The notes beneath the pieces were generated by a model that was given only the letters and a program-made list of their open reading frames with translations, had not been told where the DNA came from and made no database searches. Made by a program: the position numbers and the translations under genes. 64,000 nt of DNA from DASXAI01 sp963798445 (GTDB taxonomy: Bacteria > Actinomycetota > Acidimicrobiia > Acidimicrobiales > Ilumatobacteraceae), in NCBI GenBank assembly GCA_963798445.1, contig CAWCTH010000002.1, positions 682,001 through 746,000 of the forward strand. Reading direction: 5' to 3'. Shown here one piece after another: positions 17,930 to 25,877 of the stretch (within the stretch, counting starts at the first letter, position 1; every line of letters starts with the position of its first letter).

Positions 17930-18625
17930 CTAGCCGGGGCTGACCGAGAACTCGTTGCCGTCGGGGTCGGCCAGCTCGACACCGCTGTCGCGGCGCCCGA
18001 GAACGATCGCCCCGAGCGCGATCAGCCGCTCCACCTCCGCCGCGACGCTCGACGCAGCAAGGTCGAGGCGTTGGCGGTTCCTCCCATTCTTGGGAGCCAC
18101 AGGTGGACCGCCCCACGAGATCTTGGTGCCGCCGGCCGGCGACTGGACAGCGGTTTCCTCGTGGTGGTCCCAGACCAGCGGCCACCCGAGCGCGTCGCGC
18201 CAGAACAAGCCGACGTCTCGAGTGCCGTTGCAGGAGACCTCGCCGAGAACGCCGCAGCCGGCCAGGAACCTGTTCCCCGGCCCGATCACGCAAAACTCGT
18301 TGCCGCCGGGGTCGGCCAGAACGATGTGGTCCTCCTCCGGGCGTTGCCCCACATCGACGTGGCGGCCGCCGAGCCCGAGCGCCGTGTCGACGGTGCGGCG
18401 TTGGCCCTCGAGGGTGGTACTCGTCAGGTGCAGGTGCAGACGGTTCTGTCCGGACTTCACCGTGGCCGCCGCGACGAACCGGAGCCCGACCTGCGTCTCG
18501 TCACCCGCCAACAGAGCGCCGCTGGCCTCCCGGACCATGTCGCGGGCGAGCACGCCGGCCCAGAACGCGGCGACGCCGGCCGGGTCCTCGGCGTCGAAGC
18601 TCACCGCCACCAGTCGCAAGGCCAC
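17930..18625 (-). CDS. Two-domain VOC (glyoxalase-like) protein
   Basis: A 231-residue protein with two vicinal-oxygen-chelate modules. Each ends with the familiar strand, VLADPGGNEFCVIGPG in the first half and VELADPDGNEFSVSPG at the C-terminus. The start MALRLVAVSFDAEDPAGVAAFWAGVL fits the family. GTG start. It lies about 130 bases upstream of the DHFR-like gene on the same strand and may be co-transcribed. Members include glyoxalases, dioxygenases and bleomycin-binding proteins; the function here is not deducible. Confidence 0.85.
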   Translation of the reverse strand: MALRLVAVSFDAEDPAGVAAFWAGVLARDMVREASGALLAGDETQVGLRFVAAATVKSGQNRLHLHLTSTTLEGQRRTVDTALGLGGRHVDVGQRPEEDHIVLADPGGNEFCVIGPGNRFLAGCGVLGEVSCNGTRDVGLFWRDALGWPLVWDHHEETAVQSPAGGTKISWGGPPVAPKNGRNRQRLDLAASSVAAEVERLIALGAIVLGRRDSGVELADPDGNEFSVSPG

Positions 18626-18763
18626 GCCCGCACCCTAGAGACGGCCAGGAACGCCCGCGCACGGTTTTTCGACCAGCGCCGGACCCGTTCATGTCTGACG
18701 CGCAAGCGGCTCGGCGTCTCGTAGTATCTGCCGGCCAACTCGTGGCAGTGGAGGCCGGGCACC

Positions 18764-20176
18764 ATGGCGACGCGCTCGTTGGAAACCGACTACCTCGTTG
18801 TGGGCGCCGGCGCAATGGGCATGGCCTTCACGGACGCGCTGATCGACCATGCCGATGTGCACGTCACGCTCGTCGACCGTCGTCATGCGGCCTCCGGTCA
18901 TTGGCAGGACGCGTATCCATTCGTCCAGCTCCATCAGGCGTCGGTGTTCTACGGCGTCGCATCGACCGTGCTCGGTTCCGGTGCCGTGCAGCAGGAAGGT
19001 CCGGAAACGGGTCTCCAGGAGCGCGCTCGACGCTCGGAGATCCAGAGCTACTACGACAACATCCTGCTTCGCCGCTTCACCGGTTCGGGTCGCGTCACCT
19101 TCCTCGGGGGCCACGAGTACCACTCCGACGGCTCCTCTCACCTCGTGACGTCTCGGGTCTCGGGCGAGACCAGACGCGTGCATGTGCGCCGCCGCGTTGT
19201 CGACGCCACCTACCTGTCACCGACGATTCCTGCGACGACGCCTCCGCCGTTCGGCGTGGCTGACGACGTACGCGTCATCGCCGTCAACGAGCTCGCCACG
19301 TTGGCCGAGGCGCCGAGCAGCTACGTGGTGGTCGGATCCGGAAAGACCGCGACCGACGCGATCGTGTGGTTGTTGGCGAACGGTGTCGCGCCGGACCGGA
19401 TCGTGTGGGTGCGGCCGCGTGAGCCGTGGATGCTGAATCGTGCCGTCGTCCAGCCCAATCCGGTGGTGGCGCTCCAGCTTGCGGCCGACACCATGGCGGC
19501 GGCCGCCGAGGCCCAGTCACTCGACGATCTGTTCCTGCGTCTCGAGGCTGCCGGTGTGATGCTTCGGATCGACACCGACATCGTTCCCACGATGGCCAAG
19601 ACGCCGACACTCGGCGCCTGGGAGCTGGATCTGCTCCGAACGATTGAGAACGTCGTTCGCCTCGGACACATCAAGCATGTGAGGGCGGGCGAGATCGTCC
19701 TCGACCACGGCGTCGTCCCACTGGCGCCCGGCTCGCTCGTGGTGCACTGCGCCGCCTCCGGGCTGCAGTACCCGCCACTGGTACCCCTCTGGGGTCCTGA
19801 CAAGATCCGACTTCAGACGATCCGCGTCGGCTTCCCGTGCTTCTGCGCGGCGCTTGCCGGCTTTGTGGAAGCGACACGCGACGACGACCGAGAGCGCAAC
19901 CGCTTGTGCCCGCCGAGCAACCTTCCCGACAACCCCCTGAACTGGGCGCAGATGCAGGTTCGTGGAACCCTGGCGGCGCGCTCGTACGGCGCCGAGCCGG
20001 ACATCGCTGCCTGGGCCAATGGCTGCGCCCTCAACCCCGCGCGTATCGAACCGTCAAGACGAGACGATCCCGAGGTGCGGGCCGCGGCCACACGTCTGGC
20101 CGGAGTGGCCGAGCGCGGGCTGACCCGGATGGCCGACCTCGCCCACGAACGCGAAACGACCACCGCCGAGGTCTGA
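18764..20176 (+). CDS. FAD/NAD(P)-dependent oxidoreductase
   Basis: Flavoprotein of 470 residues with an N-terminal Rossmann motif VVGAGAMGM (residues 12-20) for FAD. A second dinucleotide site, VVVGSGKTATDAIVWLL, begins near residue 185, the usual arrangement of flavin monooxygenases and related pyridine nucleotide enzymes. The SGHWQDAYPFVQLHQ stretch is a substrate-domain feature of this group. No signal peptide. It stands alone just before the first copy of the 2 kb duplication. Confidence 0.82.
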   Translation: MATRSLETDYLVVGAGAMGMAFTDALIDHADVHVTLVDRRHAASGHWQDAYPFVQLHQASVFYGVASTVLGSGAVQQEGPETGLQERARRSEIQSYYDNILLRRFTGSGRVTFLGGHEYHSDGSSHLVTSRVSGETRRVHVRRRVVDATYLSPTIPATTPPPFGVADDVRVIAVNELATLAEAPSSYVVVGSGKTATDAIVWLLANGVAPDRIVWVRPREPWMLNRAVVQPNPVVALQLAADTMAAAAEAQSLDDLFLRLEAAGVMLRIDTDIVPTMAKTPTLGAWELDLLRTIENVVRLGHIKHVRAGEIVLDHGVVPLAPGSLVVHCAASGLQYPPLVPLWGPDKIRLQTIRVGFPCFCAALAGFVEATRDDDRERNRLCPPSNLPDNPLNWAQMQVRGTLAARSYGAEPDIAAWANGCALNPARIEPSRRDDPEVRAAATRLAGVAERGLTRMADLAHERETTTAEV

Positions 20177-20333
20177 GCGGACGGTACATAGGCTGCACGC
20201 GCGGCGGCGGAGACACCCATTGATCCCCTGACGCCCTCCATGAGGCGGCGTTGGGGGCACCGAAAGTCGACTCCCGCCGAGGGTTTGGGGCGCGAAGATG
20301 ACGGACCCGGCGGCGGAGCTGGCGGTCGGCAGG

Positions 20334-20846
20334 TCAGCCGCCGAAGCGGAACCGGGTCTGGGCGAAGTCGCCCTTGGCGAAGGAAAGCACCTTGCGGGGA
20401 CGGACCTCGAAGACCTGGGCTATGCCCGGTTCGTGGTGGAAGGCGCCGTCGCGCACGTCGTAGTGCCAATCGCCGTCGTACTTCGTCTCCCACATTGCGG
20501 CCAGCGCGCGCAGCAACGTCTCATCGGTGACCTGCTCGGCCCGTCCCTCGACGACGATGTCGAGACCGGCCTTCCAGCGGTTGTCGCCCGTTGTGAGCAC
20601 GCACTGGTCGTTGGCGCGCAGGTTGAGGGCCTTCTGCTCGCCGGGACCGGTGCAGAAGTACAGCGCGCCGTCGTGCCACACCGCCGGTAGTGGTGTGACG
20701 TGCGGACGCCCGTCGGTGCGCACCGTCGAGATCCAGAACAGCTCAGCCGATTCGAGCACGCCGACGACGTCGGCCCACGGCGTCGGCGTGGCGCCGGGCG
20801 CGCTGAAGCCGGTGTGCAGATCGGGTGTCGGAACAGGCGACGACAT
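20334..20846 (-). CDS. Pyridoxamine 5'-phosphate oxidase-fold protein
   Basis: A 170-residue flavin-binding split-barrel protein. Typical segments are AELFWISTVRTDGRPHVTPLP, ALYFCTGPGEQKALNLRAN and WKAGLDIVVEGRAEQVTD. The C-terminal RPRKVLSFAKGDFAQTRFRF is a signature of the actinobacterial PNPOx-like group, which includes F420- or FMN-dependent enzymes. The ATG at 20846 follows AAGGAGG. It is downstream of the beta-lactamase gene with a gap of about 15 bases, so the pair is an operon. Confidence 0.88.
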   Translation of the reverse strand: MSSPVPTPDLHTGFSAPGATPTPWADVVGVLESAELFWISTVRTDGRPHVTPLPAVWHDGALYFCTGPGEQKALNLRANDQCVLTTGDNRWKAGLDIVVEGRAEQVTDETLLRALAAMWETKYDGDWHYDVRDGAFHHEPGIAQVFEVRPRKVLSFAKGDFAQTRFRFGG

Positions 20847-20860
20847 GACGGCCTCCTTGG

Positions 20861-22054
20861 TCAGTTGTCGAGCGCGGTGTACGCGCCGGTCCAGAAGTCC
20901 TGGATCACCGCCGGCGGAGGGAACGGGCCGGCAAAGGCGTCGGTGCTGAGCAAGACACCGACGAGCGCGTTGCTGGGGTCGTTCGACCACATGCTCCCCA
21001 TGCCGCCCGCCCAGCCATACGACCCGACGCAAGGCCCGAGACCGCTCCGGCGCACCTGCACACCGACACCGAAGCCCCACCCCTGCGAGCCGTCGGGCAG
21101 CGGCCCCGGCGCGCCGCTGGCGACATCGATCTGATCGGTGGTCATCGCCTCGATGGAGGCGCCCGACAGCAGGCGCCCGCCGTCCGGGAGCCGCCCACCC
21201 GACAGGAGCATCCGGGCGAACGCGTGCAGGTCATCCACCGTCGACACGAGGCCAGCCGCGCCAGACGGAAACGCAGGCGGCCTCGACCACTGCCCGTCCG
21301 GAGGATCCAAGACGAACCGCTCCCCCGTCGGGTCGGTGCCGTAACAGGTGCCGAATCGGTGGACGTCGGCGACGACGAAAGCGGTGTCCACCATGCCCAA
21401 CGGCTCGAACACGCGGTCGCGCAAGACCACCTCGAGTGGTTGGCCGGCGGCGCGTGCGATGAGCACGCCGAGCACATCGGCCCCGTTGTTGTACAGCCAG
21501 CGCTCGCCTGGTTGGTAGAGCAGGGGCAGCGTCGAGAGCCGGCGCATCCACTCGTCCGGCGCGGGTGGTACCTGCGGCTCGGGCGGACCGGCGCCGAGCT
21601 CGAGCTCGGCCAGCGCCTCGAGGAACGGCTGCGGCCAAGGCGCGGCGAAGTCCATGCCGATGCCAAGCCGGAACGTCAACACGTCCGCCAGAGTGATCGG
21701 CCGCTGCGCCGCCACCGTTTCCCCGTCGATCCGACCGCGAGGGTCGACGAGGACACGCCGGTCGCACAGCTCGGGAAGCAGCACGTCGACGGGGTCGTCG
21801 AGCCGCAGTGCGTACTCCTCCACGAGGATGAGCGCCGCCACCGCCACGATCGGCTTGGTCATCGACGAGATGCGGAAGATGCTGTCACGGCGGACAGGCG
21901 TCGGTTCGCCTCGGGTGAGCCGGCCGGCGACACCGACCTCCACCTGATCTCCTACCGCCAACAGCCAGACGACTCCGCCGACCCTGTCCTCGTCGACATG
22001 GTGCTGCATCGCCTGCGCGAGGCGCGCGAGACGTTGAGGGTCGAATCCGCTCAT
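20861..22054 (-). CDS. Beta-lactamase-family serine hydrolase
   Basis: Class C-like serine hydrolase/esterase of 397 residues. The catalytic S-x-x-K is SMTK at residues 64-67 and the Y-x-N is YNN at 188-190. GWGFGVGVQV and GSYGWAGGMGSMWSNDP fill the C-terminal region, where KTG is replaced by WAG, a common change in esterase-type members. There is no signal peptide, so it is probably cytoplasmic and not a true antibiotic beta-lactamase. It is the first gene of a two-gene operon with the PNPOx-like protein. The copy at 46-47 kb is broken. Confidence 0.88.
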   Translation of the reverse strand: MSGFDPQRLARLAQAMQHHVDEDRVGGVVWLLAVGDQVEVGVAGRLTRGEPTPVRRDSIFRISSMTKPIVAVAALILVEEYALRLDDPVDVLLPELCDRRVLVDPRGRIDGETVAAQRPITLADVLTFRLGIGMDFAAPWPQPFLEALAELELGAGPPEPQVPPAPDEWMRRLSTLPLLYQPGERWLYNNGADVLGVLIARAAGQPLEVVLRDRVFEPLGMVDTAFVVADVHRFGTCYGTDPTGERFVLDPPDGQWSRPPAFPSGAAGLVSTVDDLHAFARMLLSGGRLPDGGRLLSGASIEAMTTDQIDVASGAPGPLPDGSQGWGFGVGVQVRRSGLGPCVGSYGWAGGMGSMWSNDPSNALVGVLLSTDAFAGPFPPPAVIQDFWTGAYTALDN

Positions 22055-22275
22055 ACGGGTTTCGACGCTACGACGGTCGAGAACTCATCGCAGACGCACC
22101 CAGAACGAACACGCCGACAGCGAGCCGCGCCCCAGTAGTACCGGCAGCCGCAACTACCGGGATGTGAGGGCAATCCGGGCGCTGGGCGAACAGACCGACC
22201 GCACTCGCCACCGCCTCCGAGCAGGCGTTGGTGTGGCTGCTCGCGGAGTCCGTCGATCAGGTGGGTGGGAGGTGG

Positions 22276-22839
22276 TCAGGCGCGCGGGATGTCGCGTCCG
22301 GTTGGTCGGTACTCGATGAGGAGCACTCGGCCGTCGAGGACGTGGTGGTCGACGAGCTCGAGGTCGGTCGATGCCACGCCGGTGAAGGCCGGCTCGCGGC
22401 CGTCGGGCCCGGCGAACAGGGGAAAGGTCATGAGACGGAGACGGTCCACCAGGCCAGCGCTGATGAGCTGGCGAGCGACCGAGAGGCTGCCCACGGTTCG
22501 AAGCGGTACCTCGGACGTCGTCTTCATTCGAGCGACCTCCTCGCCCAGGTCGTTCCGGCAGACCCTGGCGTTGGGCCAGTCCGCTCGTTCGAGGGTGTGG
22601 GAGAATACGACCGTTTCGAGTTGGGCCATCTGTTCCCAGCCGCTGTCTCGATGCTCCTCGGGCAGCGAGGCCAGCATCTCGTAGGTGCGGCGCCCCATGA
22701 TCGACACCGTCGGCGCCGCCGAATCGGCGATCCACGCCTCGAGGTCGGGACCGGAGTAGCCGAAGTAGCCCGGCAGGCCATCGGATCCACCGAACCCGTC
22801 GGCCGAGATGAACAAGTCGACCGTTAGCGTCGTCGTCAT
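22276..22839 (-). CDS. Dihydrofolate reductase-like (RibD C-terminal) protein
   Basis: A 187-residue RibD C-terminal/DHFR-like reductase. LTVDLFISADGFGG is the family start, followed by VSIMGRRTYEMLASLPEE, VVFSHTLERADWPNARV and the C-terminal GLVDRLRLMTFPLFAGPDG. It is transcribed away from the SnoaL-DHFR-VOC operon at 23 kb across a spacer of about 205 bases. It is more like the actinobacterial deaminase-reductase DHFR paralogues than folate-pathway DHFR; the substrate is unknown. Confidence 0.88.
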   Translation of the reverse strand: MTTTLTVDLFISADGFGGSDGLPGYFGYSGPDLEAWIADSAAPTVSIMGRRTYEMLASLPEEHRDSGWEQMAQLETVVFSHTLERADWPNARVCRNDLGEEVARMKTTSEVPLRTVGSLSVARQLISAGLVDRLRLMTFPLFAGPDGREPAFTGVASTDLELVDHHVLDGRVLLIEYRPTGRDIPRA

Positions 22840-23045
22840 CGCATCGTTCCTTCCTGCAACGCGAGTGGCGTTGCGATCTTCTTCTGTTGTTGACGAATCG
22901 AGCGGCCGTCAGTCATCGGTCTCGTGAGCGGGTGTCCGCGGGCAGCAGACACAGATGATTTCCGACGCTGCAGTTCGTCTCCACCCCGCCAGGCTCCACA
23001 TCGAGAGGAACAGCCAGATGCGCCAGCACCGGTTCGGATCACACG

Positions 23046-23456
23046 ATGGGTGAACGCTCGGCAAGGAACCTTGTCGGGGAGCTCGCCCGGCGGCAGGAGG
23101 CAAACGACGCGACCGTCCTCGACGACCTCATCGCCGAGGACATGGTGAACCACGCCGCCGGACCACAGGGCCGAGAGGGTCTCCGACAGATCCTGGCGAC
23201 CATCGACCACGACCTCGGCCCCATCTCTTTCGAGCAGCACCACCTCGTCGCCGACGGCGACCTCGTCGTGCAGCATGTCACGCTGCACGGAACACACCGA
23301 GCCTCGACCATGCCGCTCCTCAACGGCGTGCCGCTATCGGGGCGGGCGGTGACCTGGAGGTTCATCCACATCTGGCGGGTCGCCGACGGGATGGTCGTCG
23401 AGCACTGGGCCTGCCGTGACGACATGGGCCTCGTCGAACAGCTGAGGTTCGCTTGA
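23046..23456 (+). CDS. SnoaL-like (NTF2-fold) protein
   Basis: A 136-residue SnoaL-like polyketide-cyclase-fold protein of the ester-cyclase group. The core is visible in NHAAGPQGREGLRQIL, GDLVVQHVTLHGTH and GRAVTWRFIHIWRVADGMVVEHWACRDDMGL, the last holding the His/Asp of the pocket. Its stop overlaps the next ATG (TGATG), placing it first in a three-gene operon with a DHFR-like and a VOC protein. An isomerase, hydratase or binding role is possible. Confidence 0.85.
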   Translation: MGERSARNLVGELARRQEANDATVLDDLIAEDMVNHAAGPQGREGLRQILATIDHDLGPISFEQHHLVADGDLVVQHVTLHGTHRASTMPLLNGVPLSGRAVTWRFIHIWRVADGMVVEHWACRDDMGLVEQLRFA

Positions 23457-24013
23457 TGCGACCGGTCGTGGTGCAAATGGGCGTGACGTTGGACGGCTTC
23501 GTCCACGGCGCGCACGGCTACGAGGAATGGGGGCTCCCGCCCGAGGCCGACGACGTCGTGGCCTGGAAGACGGCGTCGCTGCGCGAGGCCGGCACCCACA
23601 TCATGGGCCGGGTCAGCTACGAGGTCATGGCCCAGGTGTGGGCGACCGGTACCGGTGTCTACGCGGACGCCATGAACGACATCCCGAAGGTGGTCTTCTC
23701 GAAGACGCTCACCCACGCCGACTGGGACGAGACGCGGATCGCCAGCGGCGCGCTGGCCGACGACATCGACCAGCTCAAGCGCGAACCCGGAGGCGTCATC
23801 CTCGCCCACGGCGGCCAGCGGTTCATCGACTCGCTGATCCGCGAGAACCTGATCGACGAGTACCGCCTCGTCCTGCACCCGGCCGTGATCGGCCACGGCA
23901 CCAGCCTCTTCCAGGCCCTGGACGCACCGCTGCGGCTCGACCTGGTCGACGCCCGCACGTTCCGGGGCGGCATCGCGATCCACACCTACCGACCCCTCGA
24001 GGAGAACCGATGA
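23456..24013 (+). CDS. Dihydrofolate reductase-like (RibD C-terminal) protein
   Basis: A 185-residue DHFR-like reductase with VVVQMGVTLDGFVHG at the start, THIMGRVSYEVMAQVW for the cofactor loop, VVFSKTLTHADWDETRI, and LIDEYRLVLHPAVIGHGTSLF. It is the middle gene of a tight operon: its ATG overlaps the SnoaL stop and its stop overlaps the VOC start (ATGA). The third paralogue of this family within 7 kb. Confidence 0.9.
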   Translation: MRPVVVQMGVTLDGFVHGAHGYEEWGLPPEADDVVAWKTASLREAGTHIMGRVSYEVMAQVWATGTGVYADAMNDIPKVVFSKTLTHADWDETRIASGALADDIDQLKREPGGVILAHGGQRFIDSLIRENLIDEYRLVLHPAVIGHGTSLFQALDAPLRLDLVDARTFRGGIAIHTYRPLEENR

Positions 24014-24423
24014 GGGCCCTCCACCTCGGCCTGCGCGTCACCAACCTCGAACGCTCCCTCGTCTTCTACCGAGCCGTCGGCTACCAGGTCATCGGCGACG
24101 TCCCCGACACCGACATCGGCCACCTCACCATGCTCAAGCTCCCCGGCGACGACTTCGTCACCCTCGAGCTCGTCCACCACCCCGACTACGCACCAACCGA
24201 CGGCGACTCGCCGCTCAGCCACCTCGTCATCCAAGTGGACGACATGGAGACCACGCGCACGCAGCTCACGGCGCTGGGCGTCGATGTCGACGAACCCACC
24301 TCACCCGACGGCACGCCCGACTTCTGGACCGCGATGCTCGCCGACCCGGACGGCAACCGCATCGAGCTGGTCCAGTGGCCCCCCGGCCACGCCGACGGCA
24401 TCACCGCAGCCGACCAACCCTGA
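24010..24423 (+). CDS. VOC family (glyoxalase-like) protein
   Basis: A 137-residue single-unit VOC protein: LHLGLRVTNLERSLVFYRAVGY, then LKLPGDDFVTLELVHH, HLVIQVDDMETT, and the terminal ADPDGNRIELVQWPPGH. His, Glu and the final Glu of the metal site are at the expected places, as in glyoxalase I-type enzymes. Last gene of the SnoaL-DHFR-VOC operon; starts in a four-base overlap. Confidence 0.9.
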   Translation: MRALHLGLRVTNLERSLVFYRAVGYQVIGDVPDTDIGHLTMLKLPGDDFVTLELVHHPDYAPTDGDSPLSHLVIQVDDMETTRTQLTALGVDVDEPTSPDGTPDFWTAMLADPDGNRIELVQWPPGHADGITAADQP

Positions 24424-24601
24424 CTCCCCGCCGGCCACGCGCTATGTGGACGCGAGAACGAAGGCCGCCCTGCTCGCGGCGGTGGCCGGTCTCGCCTACG
24501 CGGGCAGCGCACCGATCATCGCCGACCGTTCCGTGCGCCACGTGTTCATCGTGCTCCCGCTCGTGTCCGGTGTGCCCCTTAGCCGCCGACCAACCTGCAC
24601 C

Positions 24602-24671
24602 CGACAGGTGGCGGGTCTTGGTAGACCCCGCCGGGCATCCCTTCTGCTTGTCAACACAGATCCCCGAGTGA
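24602..24671 (+). pseudogene. VOC-domain C-terminal fragment
   Basis: About 22 codons, RWRVLVDPAGHPFCL and a stop, are the last strand of a glyoxalase-like protein with nothing of the rest upstream in frame. It is probably a remnant of a deleted VOC gene. Short, so the call is tentative. Confidence 0.45.
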
Positions 24672-24796
24672 ACCGCCCCGGGTCCGGTAGAGGCTGCGTG
24701 TCCCGAGGCGCGCGACGCAGCGGCGAGGTGGCACACGATGAGACATACCGGTCGTCGCCTGCATTCGGCGCGAGGGTGAGAAGATTGTTCCCACTC

Positions 24797-25375
24797 ATGG
24801 CCATCATTCACACGACGCCGGCGACCCGCGAGCGTTGGGACGACATCGTCACCGCCTTCGGTCGACGCGGCAACGATCCATGCTGGTGCTGGTGCCAGCG
24901 GTTCATGGACCCGCCGCTCGACGGCGTCACGCTGACGAACAACCGCGATGCATTGCACGCCGAGATCGAATCGTCCTCGGTAGCTCCGGGCGTTCTGGCC
25001 TACGTCGATGCGACACCGGCGGGTTGGGTGCGCGTGATGCCTCGCAGCGCTGTTCCCCTCGTCGAGCGGAACCGTGCGTTGCGGCGCATTCTCGACGACG
25101 AACCTCGGGTCTGGTGGATCACCTGTTTCGCCGTTGACCAACTACATCGGTCCCTCGGCGTCGCGACCGCCTTGCTCGAAGCAGCCGTTGCTCACGCCGC
25201 TTCTCACGGCGCCACCGCACTCGAGGGTCATCCCGTGGACATCGACGCGCTGAAGGCGGAGCGGGTCAGCGGATCAGCGCTGTTCACCGGAACGATGCGG
25301 ACGTTTGTTGCGTGTGGTTTCCACGAGATCGGCCGCACGTACCCGAGTCGGCCCATCATGCGTCGCGACCTCTAG
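24797..25375 (+). CDS. GNAT-family N-acetyltransferase
   Basis: A 192-residue acetyltransferase using acetyl-CoA. The N-terminal DDIVTAFGRRGNDPCWCWCQRFM with its Cys/Trp cluster marks a known actinobacterial subgroup. VWWITCFAVDQLHRSLGVATALLEAAVAHAASHGA contains motif A (the R/Q-x-x-G-x-A loop as RSLGVA). The last strand, MRTFVACGFHEIGR, is typical. The ATG at 24797 fits the family start. Confidence 0.85.
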   Translation: MAIIHTTPATRERWDDIVTAFGRRGNDPCWCWCQRFMDPPLDGVTLTNNRDALHAEIESSSVAPGVLAYVDATPAGWVRVMPRSAVPLVERNRALRRILDDEPRVWWITCFAVDQLHRSLGVATALLEAAVAHAASHGATALEGHPVDIDALKAERVSGSALFTGTMRTFVACGFHEIGRTYPSRPIMRRDL

Positions 25376-25877
25376 AACCGGGATCGCAGCCGTCCCGATC
25401 TTCCGTTCCCGGAACACGCAGAACGCTCGCACAAGATCATGTCGTCGCAACGGAGCGCACTACGCGTCAGATCACGCCTCGGTCGTGTCCCTGAACTGCG
25501 TTCGGGGATGGACTGTGATGGCATGTGTGCAGCATGTGACACCGTCTGCCGGCTCGGTTCAGGTCCCCACCACCGCCATTGAACCGGTCGAGCGCACCAA
25601 CCCCTTGCTTTCTACAACCATATTCTTGTCCTATACAACCAGCGGTATTCGTTGATGGTGGCGTGGCAAACGTCTCGCCAAGGATCTGTTAGCGTGCCCC
25701 CGGTCGACGCCGGATTTGGGGAGGTGCCGGCGCCGGAAAGGGGCCTCGGAGCACAGGTCGGGGCCGTGACGGCAACCATTGGCGCGCTTGCGGTCTAGCC
25801 GCCTGCGGGGGATTTGTCATGCCCCGGCAGCCGCGCTCCTGGCCGCATTCGCATGTCGACGAACATGGGGGGATTTC
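25376..25877. other. Intergenic region upstream of the substrate-binding protein
   Basis: About 500 bases with no supported gene. Its only notable feature is a pair of TACAACCA repeats, annotated separately. Sequence between 25650 and 25877 is open on the + strand in frame with the lipoprotein but lacks homology. Confidence 0.6.
25613..25641. promoter_or_regulatory. Two TACAACCA repeats, possible regulator site
   Basis: TACAACCA at 25613-25620 recurs at 25634-25641, 21 bases apart (two helical turns), in an AT-richer patch about 240 bases upstream of the lipoprotein start. The spacing suggests a protein-binding site, but nothing else supports it. Confidence 0.3.

Larger units (their letters stand above)
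20180..22229. repeat. Segmental duplication, copy 1 (intact genes)
   Basis: About 2.05 kb that recurs at 45092-47189 in the same orientation with well over 90% identity. It starts at GACGGTACATAGGCTGCACG, just after the flavoprotein gene, and includes the PNPOx and beta-lactamase genes. Similarity fades near GGCGTT at about 22224, exactly where a transposon is inserted in copy 2. In this copy both genes are intact. Confidence 0.92.

Noticed and set aside
20861..22054. Antibiotic-resistance beta-lactamase
   Set aside because: No signal peptide and the KTG box is replaced; the esterase-like branch is more likely.
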